Made by a program: the position numbers and the translations under genes. A stretch of 64,000 nt of DNA from Trichostrongylus colubriformis (Eukaryota > Nematoda > Chromadorea > Rhabditida > Trichostrongylidae): NCBI GenBank assembly GCA_963978905.1, contig OZ022259.1:47696727-47760726 (forward strand), given 5' to 3'. Shown here piece by piece: positions 42,801 to 48,200 of this stretch. Position 1 is the stretch's first letter. Each line of letters starts with the position of its first letter. Below the pieces are notes generated by a model that saw nothing but the letters and a program-made list of their open reading frames with translations, had not been told where the DNA came from and searched no databases.

Positions 42801-43682
42801 TAAGTTAAAACTGAGTAAATTTATAGAAAAACGCAGTTCCGATCGTTACTACAAGGATGCTGGGTTATGGGCAAAAGCTTCGGTGTCGGACGGGACTCGA
42901 ACGCGCACCTCATGCTTTCCGGACATATGTACTAATCCATTACACTACCGACACCCCTTTCACCTTAACTCAGCTTCTGAATGGTATTACTACAGCTTAT
43001 CAGCACTCACACGTATAACGTGTTGAGCCGTCCGACACCGAAGCTTTTGCCCATAACTCAGCATCCTTGTAGTAACTTTCGCATCGCGAGCTGCGACGAT
43101 AATCAGCAGCTATCGAAAATCAGCAATTCCGATCGACCAACTGACGCCTCCGCGCAGTAGTGTGCGCTATTCCAACTGGTGGTATAAATATCCCATTTCT
43201 GTTCACTTTCAGTTATAATTTCGTGAACAAATACTTCTGATCTATTTCTTAGAAGTGAAATAGATATCGGATCATACCAGTCCTTTATACGATTGATTAA
43301 GCTAGGAAAAGGGTATTCTGTTCGAAATTTTGTCATCTGCTTGCGGTGAATCAATTTTCAAGATGCTCGCAATACTCCTTCAAGGCTAAATGACCAATAA
43401 AAACTGTATATATGGTCAGACGGTCAAGTGTGTTAATGAGGAGTTTTTATTGATCCTTGTTCTCCTGAAAGTATTATGTAACCGTTTCAAAAAAAAAAGA
43501 CTTGTGAGTTTTCACATGCTTACAAAATTTGCTAGTTTCTATGTCTGAAACCAGCTCATTTATTCCAGGAAGAAATCACGTGCATGGAACAGTTCCGCCA
43601 TTCTCTTCCTCTGTATGGTCTTCCCCGTCCGAAACTGAATTTGCTTCCTGTTGGTGCTGATCCGTTGGCCGAAATAGCTTGA
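6798..43682 (+). CDS. Insulin-degrading enzyme-like M16A zinc metallopeptidase, gene A (complete, 29 exons)
   Basis: The predicted protein is a 979-residue insulysin-type peptidase of the kind that cleaves short peptides inside a closed chamber. Exons: 6798-6866, 8834-8927, 10792-10895, 11037-11126, 12592-12660, 16507-16577, 19410-19461, 19714-19802, 20150-20303, 21407-21500, 22164-22304, 22383-22513, 22717-22825, 23360-23499, 26881-26999, 29068-29158, 29213-29290, 29383-29469, 31345-31417, 31614-31760, 33334-33425, 34852-34963, 36046-36125, 36198-36285, 37806-37930, 38230-38377, 40477-40574, 41007-41087, 43569-43682. They total 2940 nt with every phase closing. The zinc site is H68-x-x-E71-H72 plus E149, so H72 to E149 is 77 residues as in mammalian IDE. 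R786 and Y793 match the substrate-binding Arg/Tyr pair of the C-terminal half. The chosen ATG corresponds to the internal Met of human IDE, with no signal or mitochondrial leader, so a cytosolic location is inferred. The C-terminus (EIA) is not a peroxisomal signal. Intron 19 is GC-AG. All exon borders were set by eye without transcript data. Confidence 0.93.
6972..7400. mobile_element. MITE, TIR AAAGGAATCGTCCACGG (family P)
   Basis: The left end TAAAGGAATCGTCCACGG and right end CCGTGGACGATTCCTTTA are near-perfect inverted repeats. The palindrome continues inwards through long arms (CTGAGATACAGCACCACAAA and its complement). The B copy at about 49305 is an empty site (CTCCTTGAGGGTACACC), implying a TTA/TAA-type 3-bp duplication. 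Related copies are 20554-21032 and 58455-58882. Confidence 0.9.
7808..8256. mobile_element. Foldback element with tRNA-like core (family T1), copy A
   Basis: The left part reads ACCAGGAAAGG..CATGG and the right part reads CCATGGGGAGTTAAAACAC..CCTGGTAA. Inner blocks such as CAAAATTGC and GCAATTTTGG are also inverted. Between the arms, at about 7988-8060, lies GCCGTGGCATAATGGCAGCG, which fits a tRNA A box (TRGYNNANNNG). No matching B box is seen. The orthologous copy in gene B intron 1 is 50227-50707. Confidence 0.7.
8566..8739. mobile_element. Harbinger-like MITE (family H) in gene A intron 1
   Basis: The ends are GGCCGCATTCATACTTTGCG and GCAAAGTATGAACGCGGCC. TAA lies at the left flank and TAG at the right. 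The gene B equivalent is 51009-51186 at the same position relative to exon 2, so this insertion predates the duplication. Confidence 0.92.
9301..9995. mobile_element. Tc/mariner-like element, TIR CAGGGGGTGCCA, first of an inverted pair
   Basis: Begins CAGGGGGTGCCAGAAAAGTA and ends TACTTTTTTTGGCACCCCCTG, flanked by TA. It lies in gene A intron 2. Its reverse complement follows at once (10002-10745). The interior has no intact transposase; short open frames mirror each other in the two copies. Confidence 0.85.
10002..10745. mobile_element. Second, inverted copy of the CAGGGGGTGCCA element
   Basis: Begins CAGGGGGTGCCAAAAAAAAA and ends TTTTTTGGCACCCCTG next to TA. The interior is the diverged reverse complement of 9301-9995. 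Examples are the block ending CCGTTCCTGCTCGTGCAGAAGG here and its complement near 9437. Together the two form a palindrome of about 1.45 kb, absent from gene B. Confidence 0.85.
10792..10895 (+). CDS. Gene A exon 3: HxxEH zinc motif
   Basis: Encodes residues 55-89. It contains [19 protein letters not shown], where H68 and H72 are the zinc ligands and E71 is the general base of the inverted M16 motif. The surrounding blocks (GL.HFCEHM.FLGT.KYP) are the strongest family signature in the window. Acceptor TTTAG ends at 10791 and donor GTAGGT starts at 10896. The start lies just downstream of the MITE pair. Confidence 0.96.
12136..12205. repeat. Small palindromic insertion beside an R1 remnant (gene A intron 4)
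   Basis: AGGGGTGCCGATGTA and TACATACGGCACCCCT form inverted ends around a spacer of about 40 bp. The following TACACTGTAGAGCACCCCATACC to CCCCTTCCAGGTCCTTAAC (about 12220-12290) is the right remnant of an R1 copy that is fuller in gene B (52740-53165). Confidence 0.6.
12826..15970 (-). mobile_element. RTE-type non-LTR retrotransposon, near full length, inactivated
   Basis: Read on the minus strand it gives an endonuclease part (about 15600-14900, including [20 protein letters not shown]) and then reverse transcriptase blocks ([46 protein letters not shown]). It ends with the RTE C-terminal region ([16 protein letters not shown]). The family catalytic box FADD reads FAHD here, and there are several stops and frameshifts, so it cannot encode an active enzyme. 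Gene B lacks it. Gene B sequence CCACTGCAAGAATTCAGTATAATATCGG spans the empty site. It fills most of gene A intron 5. Confidence 0.88.
16030..16399. mobile_element. Mutator-like MITE, TIR GGGTGTGTAACCTTATGTCGAA
   Basis: The left end GGGTGTGTAACCTTATGTCG mirrors the right end CGACATAAGGCTGCACACCC. Flanks CGTTTGCTG and CTTTTGTAG resemble a decayed 9-bp duplication. The orthologous copy in gene B is 53765-55243, which carries a further nested insertion. Confidence 0.75.
16507..16577 (+). CDS. Gene A exon 6: third zinc ligand E149
   Basis: Encodes 24 residues opening [15 protein letters not shown]. With the preceding exon ending KRE, the block matches REVxAVDSEHEKN of IDE. E149 is the third zinc ligand and E142 (last residue of exon 5) the second conserved glutamate. 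The following residues N150, Y159 and T162 replace the His, Trp and Phe of mammalian IDE. Acceptor TTAAG ends at 16506 and donor GTGAGT starts at 16578. Gene B has a 71-nt exon at 55350-55420. Confidence 0.92.
16995..17169. mobile_element. Harbinger-like MITE (family H), gene A only
   Basis: The ends are GGCCGCATTCATACTTTGCG and GCAAAGTATGAACGCGGCC. Gene A reads CATCTTTA-element-TTAGAGCTTG, and gene B has the empty site CATCTATAGAGCTTG. This shows a 3-bp TTA/TWA target duplication, typical of PIF/Harbinger. Confidence 0.92.
17366..18105. mobile_element. Tc/mariner-like element, TIR CAGGGTGCGTGGAAAGTATA
   Basis: The right end TATACTTTCCAGCCACCCTG mirrors the left. TA lies immediately outside both ends. 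About 740 bp in gene A intron 6, absent from gene B. A 121-codon open frame at 18013-17648 (minus) shows no motif I can assign. Confidence 0.8.
18676..18847. mobile_element. MITE, TIR GRCCGCCGTCARA, copy A
   Basis: Starts GGTCGCCGTCAAAAC after TTA and ends TGTGACGGCGGAC before TTA, so a TTA duplication flanks it. The interior is rich in short repeats of the type AAATCGCAAAATCGC. The orthologous copy in gene B is 55886-56023, so it predates the duplication. Confidence 0.85.
18878..19119. mobile_element. Mutator-like MITE with perfect 9-bp target duplication
   Basis: The left end GGGTGTGTGCACTTATGACG mirrors the right end CGTCATAAGTGCACACACCC. Both flanks are GCGCTAGAC (18869-18877 and 19120-19128). 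Gene B has the single-copy site ACGCGAGACGGAAGG. A 9-bp duplication is typical of Mutator-like elements. Confidence 0.93.
19410..23499 (+). CDS. Gene A exons 7-14: rest of M16 N-terminal domain and start of second domain
   Basis: Exon 7 (19410-19461) gives [14 protein letters not shown], matching KATGNPxHPFSKFGTGN. Exon 8 ends [10 protein letters not shown], like KFHSAYYSSN. Exon 9 has [15 protein letters not shown] and KNKNV. Exon 10 has [10 protein letters not shown] and FPIPDL. Exon 11 has [20 protein letters not shown]. Exons 12-13 have [14 protein letters not shown] and [15 protein letters not shown]. Exon 14 has [18 protein letters not shown] and EPYYGTEI. All align in order with IDE. 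Intron 11 is only 78 nt. The end of exon 14 (GTGGGT donor at 23500) lies 71 nt before a large foldback insertion. Confidence 0.92.
20369..20550. mobile_element. MITE, TIR GGCACATTCCGCGCTCGCT (family S), gene A intron 9
   Basis: The left arm GGCACATTCCGCGCTCGCTG mirrors the right arm CAGCGAGCGCGGAATGTGCC, with long inner palindrome arms (GGTGGAGTAACAGTTGA). Gene B is empty here. Another copy is 26408-26590 and a diverged one is 30976-31147. Another MITE begins 4 nt after it. Confidence 0.9.
20554..21032. mobile_element. MITE of family P adjoining the previous one
   Basis: Begins AAAGGAGTCGTCCACGAAAA and ends TTCCGTGGATGATTCCTTT. The interior holds diverged family P arms (AGCTATATCTCAGCCGGATT). 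Both this and the preceding MITE are missing from gene B intron 9, where the flanks are joined. Confidence 0.8.
21178..21349. mobile_element. Harbinger-like MITE (family H), gene A intron 9
   Basis: Begins after TAA with GGCCGCGTCCATACTCAGCG and ends GCAGAGTGTGAACGGGGCC. The orthologous copy in gene B is 57431-57610 with intact TAA on both sides, so the insertion predates the duplication. Confidence 0.88.
23571..25017. mobile_element. Large foldback element (about 1.45 kb) just after gene A exon 14
   Basis: The left end GTACAATACCGCTCGCGTTC is matched by the inverted right end AACGTGAGCGGTATCATAC. Arms of roughly 700 bp run to a centre near 24310. Internal blocks such as TAGTCGCGAACAAACCGTCG recur inverted near 24950. 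Gene B lacks the element; its sequence runs from CTATAAGATGTCGGTCAG directly. No transposase is visible. Confidence 0.88.
25321..26280. mobile_element. Mutator-like element, TIR GGGTGTATAGCCTTATGTCG
   Basis: The right end TGACATAAGGTTACACACCT mirrors the left. Its right part (26050-26280) is the reverse complement of 44646-44880, including the blocks GATAGCTGAGAACCATGATG and TGCCGCTGTC (26206-26215 region). A 214-codon open frame at 25624-26268 spans several repeats and is not credible as a gene. Confidence 0.78.
25627..26040. repeat. R1 repeat nested in the Mutator-like element
   Basis: The left end CTTAAAGGCACCATTAGAGG and right end GGTGTCTTTAAAAG are imperfect inverted repeats. It shares the ATTAAAAAAGCGCGGCTTGG core with the copy at the start of the window. 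Confidence 0.75.
26408..26590. mobile_element. MITE of family S, gene A intron 14
   Basis: Ends GGCATATTCCGCGCTCGCTA and TAGCGAGCGCGGAATATGCC, with inner arms TGGGTGGAGTAG and CTACTCC-like complements. About 183 bp, like 20369-20550. Confidence 0.88.
26881..36285 (+). CDS. Gene A exons 15-24: central and C-terminal M16 domains
   Basis: Exon 15 ends with [15 protein letters not shown], like LPTKNEFIPTNF. Exon 16 has [16 protein letters not shown], like KLWFKQDDKFFLPKA. Exon 17 has [15 protein letters not shown]. Exon 18 has [12 protein letters not shown]. Exons 19-20 have [14 protein letters not shown] and [15 protein letters not shown]. Exon 21 ends [10 protein letters not shown], like ALLHGNITKQ. 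Exons 22-23 have [14 protein letters not shown] and [12 protein letters not shown]. Exon 24 (36198-36285) ends [10 protein letters not shown]. Introns 17 (92 nt) and 23 (72 nt) are compact. Introns 14, 15, 18, 20 and 21 are filled by transposons. Confidence 0.9.
27048..27124. mobile_element. 77-bp palindromic Mutator-like MITE with 10-bp target duplication
   Basis: GGGTGTATATCGCTAGGACA mirrors TGTCCTAGTGATATACACCC. Both flanks read ATAGTCCGAA (27038-27047 and 27125-27134). The TIR start GGGTGT matches the 18878-19119 element. It lies 49 bp after exon 15. Confidence 0.92.
27681..28533 (+). mobile_element. Mariner deletion derivative, 853 bp (copy 1)
   Basis: Perfect terminal inverted repeats TTAGGTTGGACGGGAAGTTC, flanked by TA. 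The 3' half still encodes transposase parts ([53 protein letters not shown]), with a stop between the HP block and [10 protein letters not shown] full mariner is about 1.25 kb, so the middle is deleted. A copy that looks identical base for base is 60740-61592. Confidence 0.95.
29505..30958 (+). mobile_element. RTE-type retrotransposon, 5'-truncated, in gene A intron 18
   Basis: Encodes reverse transcriptase blocks ([50 protein letters not shown]) and an intact catalytic FADD box (RFADDIVLT at about 30144-30170). The frame breaks near 30600-30670, and the C-terminal part continues in another frame ([17 protein letters not shown]) with a TAG where the family has Trp. The endonuclease half is missing. 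It is a different, better preserved copy than 12826-15970. Confidence 0.92.
30976..31147. mobile_element. Diverged MITE related to family S
   Basis: Left AAAGGCAATAAGAATGC..GGGCGGAGTGGCGAC mirrors right GTCGCTCCACCCA..GCGTGCCCATTGCCTT. About 170 bp. It directly follows the RTE 3' end. Confidence 0.65.
31418..31613 (+). other. GC-AG intron 19 of gene A
   Basis: Only a GC donor (G|GCGAGT at 31418) joined to the acceptor TTTTCAG (ending 31613) keeps the frame and gives FKP-D-PLRFEV, which aligns without gaps to F-E-I-D-E-K-R-F-E-I of IDE. GT donors nearby (GTACTA at 31422, GTATAT at 31428) shift the frame or create a stop. Confidence 0.85.
32046..33277 (-). mobile_element. Mariner, near full length, degraded
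   Basis: The ends TAGGTTGTCCCAAGTCTTGC and TCTTATAGG..TTTTGGGACAACCTAA-type right repeat enclose 1.23 kb. Minus-strand transposase pieces run N to C: a helix-turn-helix/linker part ([19 protein letters not shown]), [29 protein letters not shown] and [12 protein letters not shown]. Frameshifts separate them. In the last block the catalytic SPD-type Asp reads STD. It fills gene A intron 20. Confidence 0.9.
33671..34387 (+). mobile_element. Tc/mariner-superfamily element, deleted and mutated, in gene A intron 21
   Basis: The left end TATGGAGGTGTGTCAATAAG and the inverted right end (AGGGTGTGCCAATAAAGGCGC read inwards) delimit about 720 bp. It encodes an N-terminal piece ([17 protein letters not shown]) fused by deletion to [18 protein letters not shown] and [20 protein letters not shown]. 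Active relatives read SCDLTPLDYF, so the third catalytic Asp is Gly here, and a stop interrupts the WFQQDG block. Confidence 0.85.
34400..34851. other. Intron 21 remainder, no feature seen
   Basis: AT-rich sequence leading to the acceptor TTTTTTAG of exon 22. I see no repeat with recognisable ends. Confidence 0.5.
35671..36020. repeat. Family H MITE and a tandemly duplicated end in gene A intron 22
   Basis: 35671-35829 is a diverged family H MITE (CTTTCATACTCGGCGCCGGC to CAGTCACCGCAAAGAGTTAA). Its right end plus flank (ACCAGCCTTGCCGAATTAATTCACTTAC, about 35840-35908) is repeated at 35905-36020 (CCCTGCCGCCGGCACCGCAA then ACCAGTCTTCTCGAACTAAT), giving a direct duplication with a period of about 118 bp. 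Confidence 0.7.
36286..37805. other. Gene A intron 24, unassigned, partly GC-rich
   Basis: No terminal inverted repeats or protein family recognised. The middle (about 36670-37030) is richer in G+C than its surroundings, and a GTTCGA-containing motif near 37165 (GGGTCGAACCCAGG) is a short palindrome. It ends at the acceptor TTGTTCAG of exon 25. Confidence 0.4.
37806..41087 (+). CDS. Gene A exons 25-28: C-terminal M16 domain
   Basis: Exon 25 (37806-37930) opens [20 protein letters not shown], in register with [20 protein letters not shown]. Its first residue, Y793, is seven residues after R786, as in the Arg/Tyr substrate pair of IDE. It ends [11 protein letters not shown]. Exon 26 has [20 protein letters not shown] and [15 protein letters not shown]. 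Exon 27 has [17 protein letters not shown] and DAPQRRK. Exon 28 is [14 protein letters not shown] followed by an acidic Lys/Glu-rich stretch, the least conserved part. Confidence 0.9.
38378..39260. other. Gene A intron 26, left part, no feature assigned
   Basis: No recognisable protein or terminal repeats. A short hairpin-like pair TTCTTTTTGAAAAAAGAA sits near 38463. Confidence 0.4.
39261..39870 (-). mobile_element. tRNA-like-cored element (family T2) split by a mariner fragment
   Basis: 39271-39345 read on the minus strand resembles the tRNA-like core of 42842-43078 and contains a good B box (GGTTCGAGTC). The right part after the inserted mariner (39800-39870, CATAGCTTATCAGCATTCAC) matches 42990-43110. 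The mariner insertion is therefore younger than this element. Confidence 0.65.
39387..39797 (-). mobile_element. Mariner internal-deletion derivative, 411 bp
   Basis: The left end TTAGGTTGGCGCATAACTCT mirrors the right end ACTCATGCACCAATCCATAA. The minus strand encodes a transposase C-terminus in two frames ([17 protein letters not shown], then [20 protein letters not shown]). Confidence 0.85.
42030..42325 (+). pseudogene. Tc/mariner transposase remnant in gene A intron 28
   Basis: Degenerate frames read [12 protein letters not shown], then [10 protein letters not shown] (family: LNPLDYFVWG), then [20 protein letters not shown] and [18 protein letters not shown]. These match the C-terminal half of a Tc/mariner-type transposase with stops and a lost catalytic Asp. 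Confidence 0.7.
42842..43078 (-). mobile_element. Palindromic element with tRNA-like core (family T2)
   Basis: The arms 42842-42892 and 43028-43078 are inverted repeats of about 50 bp (TACTACAAGGATGCTG on the left, CAGCATCCTTGTAGTA on the right). Each arm includes the 3' acceptor strand of the tRNA-like core, GGTGTCGGACG. The core lies between them. Confidence 0.82.
42882..42955 (-). tRNA. tRNA-like sequence, probably not a functional tRNA
   Basis: 74 nt. The 5' and 3' ends GTGTCGG and CCGACAC (minus strand) give a perfect 7-bp acceptor stem. The A box TAGTGTAATGG fits TRGYNNANNNG and the B box GTTCGAGTC is good. D-arm and T-arm pairings are partly present. I cannot draw a proper 5-bp anticodon stem, so no anticodon is assigned. 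Pseudogene or SINE-like tRNA head. Confidence 0.5.
43569..43682 (+). CDS. Gene A exon 29 (C-terminus and stop)
   Basis: 38 codons including TGA. Opens [20 protein letters not shown], aligning with [20 protein letters not shown] at the end of IDE. The acceptor TATTCCAG ends at 43568 and the exon is in frame with exon 28. A GATAAA hexamer at 43781-43786, about 100 nt after the stop, is a possible weak poly(A) signal. Confidence 0.9.
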   Translation, partial: EEITCMEQFRHSLPLYGLPRPKLNLLPVGADPLAEIA

Positions 43683-44645
43683 CCTTATTGACTGCTGAGG
43701 ATCCATTCTACTTGGAAAGGGACCAGAGAATACCAGAGTAATATCACTTTTGCTCGGTGCCGGTCTTGTCATTTTACTGTGATAAATATTTGATGTTTCG
43801 ATAGTACTGAATGTTTCCTGGAAACATGTCGTTACGGTCATTCTCGAGTACTTCTCAAAGCCTAAAGAGCTGAAACTGCCACTAGGTGGAACTCAAAAAA
43901 TATTGATCCCAACGAAACTAATTGCTTTTTGCAGGGTTTTAGGGATAAAGCCAGTAAGAGTGATAGGTTTGAAGAAATTTCTTTCACTGTTCTTTTCATC
44001 CTTGCTACAGCTGGCGCGTTGTAAAGGCACTGATCACTAGAGAAAAGGTGAACGAATTGAAAGGCGGTTATTCTTCGAAAATTTCGTTGTACAGTATCCG
44101 CCCTAAGTGTCAAACGCATAAAACGCGGCTCTGCGTTTTATCCGTTTTTTCGTCGTAGCTCTAGTTCCATTCATAATTTCTATCTAAAAATATATACCAC
44201 TGAACTCAATTCGTCAAGCTCTACTACAGGGTGAGTTCAGAAACTGGGAAACCTTGATTTTGATAACTTCACTGCTCGAACCAGCGAGCAAATGCGCCCA
44301 CTGATGGTATGCCACAAATTTTTACCAGATATCCTATGTTTAGTAGGAAACATACGGATCGTGGTGTTCCTTAAAAGATATAATTCTTTTGACACCAGTT
44401 TTTCCCAAAGGACGGCTGTCAGTTTCATGTCTCCGTATGAAAACCGCATGAAATTTTCTGCTGAAAGAAGGACTTTGGGGGAAAATCTGGTATTTCAAAT
44501 TCCGGTAACTTCTTAACTCCTATAAGAATCTATAAACAAGACTCTCCATATTTTTCTGAACTGACACACAGCTTACCTCCCTTGTCCGAGCCCTCGATTT
44601 CCTTAACCTCGATCTCCCCTTAATTAGTTGGCTCGGGGTGGCTGA
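43683..44645. other. Gene A 3' flank, nothing further recognised
   Basis: Contains the presumed 3' UTR of gene A. No repeat ends or protein families seen. Confidence 0.45.
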
Positions 44646-44880
44646 GAGGGTGTATGTACTTCGACAAAAAATCGCTTCGCGGCGTCGCACCCGCGGCCAT
44701 CAGCACGGTTTGCCGCTGTCAGCTGGGATTCCGCTGGACCCAAAGTTGTGGCACCGTGAGAGCCCTTTTAAAAAAAACCGCATTTGTTGTGTTTTGATAG
44801 CTGAGAATCATGATGCAGTAATGCAGACTGTATAATTGCAGGTTGCTATCGAATGAGTAGAGCATCTAATGAAAAGCTGC
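44646..44880. mobile_element. One end of a Mutator-like element related to 25321-26280
   Basis: Starts near GGGTGTATGTACTTCGAC and continues as the reverse complement of 26050-26280 (blocks ATCAGCACGGTTTGCCGCTG and GATAGCTGAGAATCATGATG). The opposite end was not found. Confidence 0.65.
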
Positions 44881-45058
44881 TCATCGATGCATTTAAGGTG
44901 GATTTTTAGGGGTCAATCTGCAATCTCAGGCAAATATCACATGGATGCAGAATAATCATACTCTATATCTAATGAAAAGCTGCTCATCGATGCATTTAAG
45001 GTGGATTTTTAGGGGTCAATCTGCAATCTCAGGCAAATATCACATGGATGCAGAATAA
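44864..45058. repeat. Tandem direct repeat, two 92-bp units, period 103
   Basis: ATCTAATGAAAAGCTGCTCA to ATGGATGCAGAATAA occurs at 44864-44955 and again, identical by eye, at 44967-45058, with an 11-bp spacer. The unit resembles the interior of the Mutator-like element (compare 25585-25620 inverted). Confidence 0.9.
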
Positions 45059-45256
45059 ATGGCCAAAACAGGCCTTTTTTTCAAAACGCCATAACTTCGC
45101 TTGGACGAAACCTTATTTGTCGAAACGAAAACCATTCGAATCTACACATTTTTGCCAACGATCTGGTAAAGGAAATATGCCATCATGATAAAATTCTGGA
45201 TTGCGAGAATCAGTAATGTCAACAATGGCATTTCGGTTGATGATCGCAGTTTATGT

Positions 45257-48200
45257 GCGGTAAGGTAGATGGGTATACAGATTTTAAAATATTTCTTAAT
45301 GGAAGTTGAATGTATGGCACATCTTGAAAAACAGTCACACACGTCCAGCGATATCGTTTTTTTAGCCTTTTTCTGATGGAGATGGTAGATCATTACTTTT
45401 TGTCGTTTCAGTGACTGTGATGTGGCTTTTCTTTCTTCGAGGACGTTACTGAACGGCGAAGTCGTCAAGGGAATCAATGTCGTTATACATTGCTATGCAA
45501 TGCAAATGGTCGATTCGGCAATGACGCGTCTGAAAGCTGCGCAAAGACGACGTGTGGCCGGCTCCTCCACAAGGGTTTGTTGAAGCTGTTAGCTTCGATT
45601 TTTTCCATAATCTCCTTTTTATGATGGAAGTGGCAGTTCGCATCACTCATAGTTTTCTTCAGCCTGACCGTGACTCTAAGCTAAAACTATATGTCATGTC
45701 TATTTGGTATACCAGCTTCATTACTGTATAAAATACTCAACTTATTTTTCTTTTGAAATTATTTCAATGAAAATTGGCAAGCTGTCTGCTAGGGATCATT
45801 CATTGGTATGTTTCATGAATAATCGCCTTTTTCCTCAGTCTTCTAGAGGGATATGGAAGAGCAGCCGATTCAACTTATTCACTGCTTTGCAGGGGTCACC
45901 TGGAGTTTGGATCCTCAGGGCAGTCTTGTAGTCACCGCAATTCTCCAGATGTACGTGATGCTTTTAGTGGAATTTGATCTATGGGTTGTGAGTGTCTCAG
46001 CCGTACCTCTTGCCAGTATCCGTAGAACAAGGCTCTCACTGATTTGTCGAACCTTTGCTTTCCTTATCGAGTAATCCTTGTAGAATACTGCGCCTTAATA
46101 TTCCTTATGTGTACATAAGTTATGCCGCTATATGAAGGCCTCGGAGTGAGAAGGAGGGGGGGTGGGGGGACAAAAGTGGTTCACTCATTACGAAGTTCCT
46201 TCCGTTCCTAGGCTTAAGTAAGTTCACCATTGACTGGATTACATTCCTTTTTCTATCACTATCCCGATTTACTGACTTGTTCCGCCTGTCGGATGGGATG
46301 TGCCCCTCTTGGCGCCTAGATGACTCAAATGTCAATATTAATCGGCGACCATACCAGTTGCTAATGGTAACAGTCATTCTTTCAACGTCCCAGCATTATC
46401 GGTGTTGGAGCGTTCCATAAAGCGGCATTTCATATTCTCTGGTTCACATCACATTTATTTACTATCGGCTTACAGCAAGTTTTCTTTTCCAACATCTAAA
46501 CTGAGGAGAAATCAACGTGAGTTGATGGGTAGTTCGATTACCATCTCATCGAATTACCCACTGAATTCACGTTGGTTTTTCCTTGTTTTTCAAAAGCTTC
46601 CATTGTTTACCCCTTCTCCCCCCTCCCTCCCCCCACAAAAATTAATTTCCTTCGCTTTGATATTAGAGGGAGCAGGAGCCATAATTTAGGACTGTTGAAG
46701 AGGAAGAAATGTAACGTTCACTATAAATGAACGGGACGGTGTGTAGCGCAAAATGCGGTACTTTCTGTGTCCGAGCTCCACCCACAAACGAGCGTGTCAT
46801 TTGACGGCGTATCACTGCCACGTATCACTAATAGGTGTGGCTGTGACCGATACTCATTGAGGCGGCGCGCTGCGAAACACGTCCAAACGTTCTCTTTGAT
46901 CGTGTTTAGTCACTTTCACTTTTCTTCACTGTTGCACAATTTAGCGCCTCTACTTTCTAGTTCGACGAGCGCCAAGTCACGCCTGCTATCGGTAAATTTT
47001 ATGTAGAAAGATATAGTGTTATGGAAGATATGCTACGGCTTGAACATTACACAAGTTATGGGACATATGTACAGTAGCGGTCAAAAATATATGCGGGTTT
47101 GGATCCTTACCATAACTTTAGTCGATGTTTACATTTCTCTTTGGCTTTTTTGTGTGTTGAAGGCCATTGTTATTTAGTAAAACAAATTATCTCGGCTGGG
47201 TAGGGCGCAGGAGGAAAACCAAAAAGTTTATTTATTACTGAAAATAACTAAACCTTTCAAAAACCTAATTGACAATGAAAAGCCTATAACTTACCGAAAC
47301 GAGCAGGTGTCAGAAAGTGACGGAATAAGGCTAGAACTTTGTTACACGTCATTTGGAATTATGACAGCGCTTTACAGCACAGAAGCACCTGTGCTTAGTC
47401 ATTCTCAGAGTTTTCAGTCAAATAAATTGTCATCCTTAAGCTTGCACCCCTTTCTGCTGATAGCCTTTACTTCATTGAGTACCAATTGTTTTTGAAACAC
47501 AGAAAAAACTGGAAGAGGAATGTAATGTCAACCAAAGTAAAGGTTAGAATCCAAAACCGCATATATTTTTGACCGCGTCTGTATGTCACGGGAGATGTGT
47601 GTCGGAGGGCCATTGCTGATATCGGATTCGCATTGTGAAGAATGAAAGCATTGTCAGAATGGAGGTAAGAGCAGATGGAAAAGATTTGTAGCTATATTAT
47701 TATAGAAATACCATCTGTACCGGTCCGGCCTACCATTTCTCTAGGCTCGCTAGGCATATGTATGTATGTGTATGCCTCATGGACATTCATGTCTCTGCTG
47801 CTCTGAATGGAACTGCAGCGCTTTCTATCGAGCGGTGCCAATTTCACACGAATAAAAACACTTTATGGCAGTGAAAAATGTGGAATTATTATGGCAGCGA
47901 CGTTACACTATGAGTCATCTGGGTGATTCAGTTTCAAGATTGCTGCCGCATTGCCGTACGGCGATTTCTAATGCAAGCATCGCTTTTGAAGGTGTGCTTT
48001 TGCAGTGCATGAATGCGTTTCGTACAACTAATTGCTGAGAAACCATTCATTCTTCCATATCCATATCTTCAAAGCCAATATAACCACTGGACTTTTTTTT
48101 CACAGTGCATAGCTATCTATGCATCCAATTTTGAACTGCAGTTCCATCCACTCCATGCGCCTTCTCTCGAATTTCACCTAGATTCGAATTTTGTCTTTGT

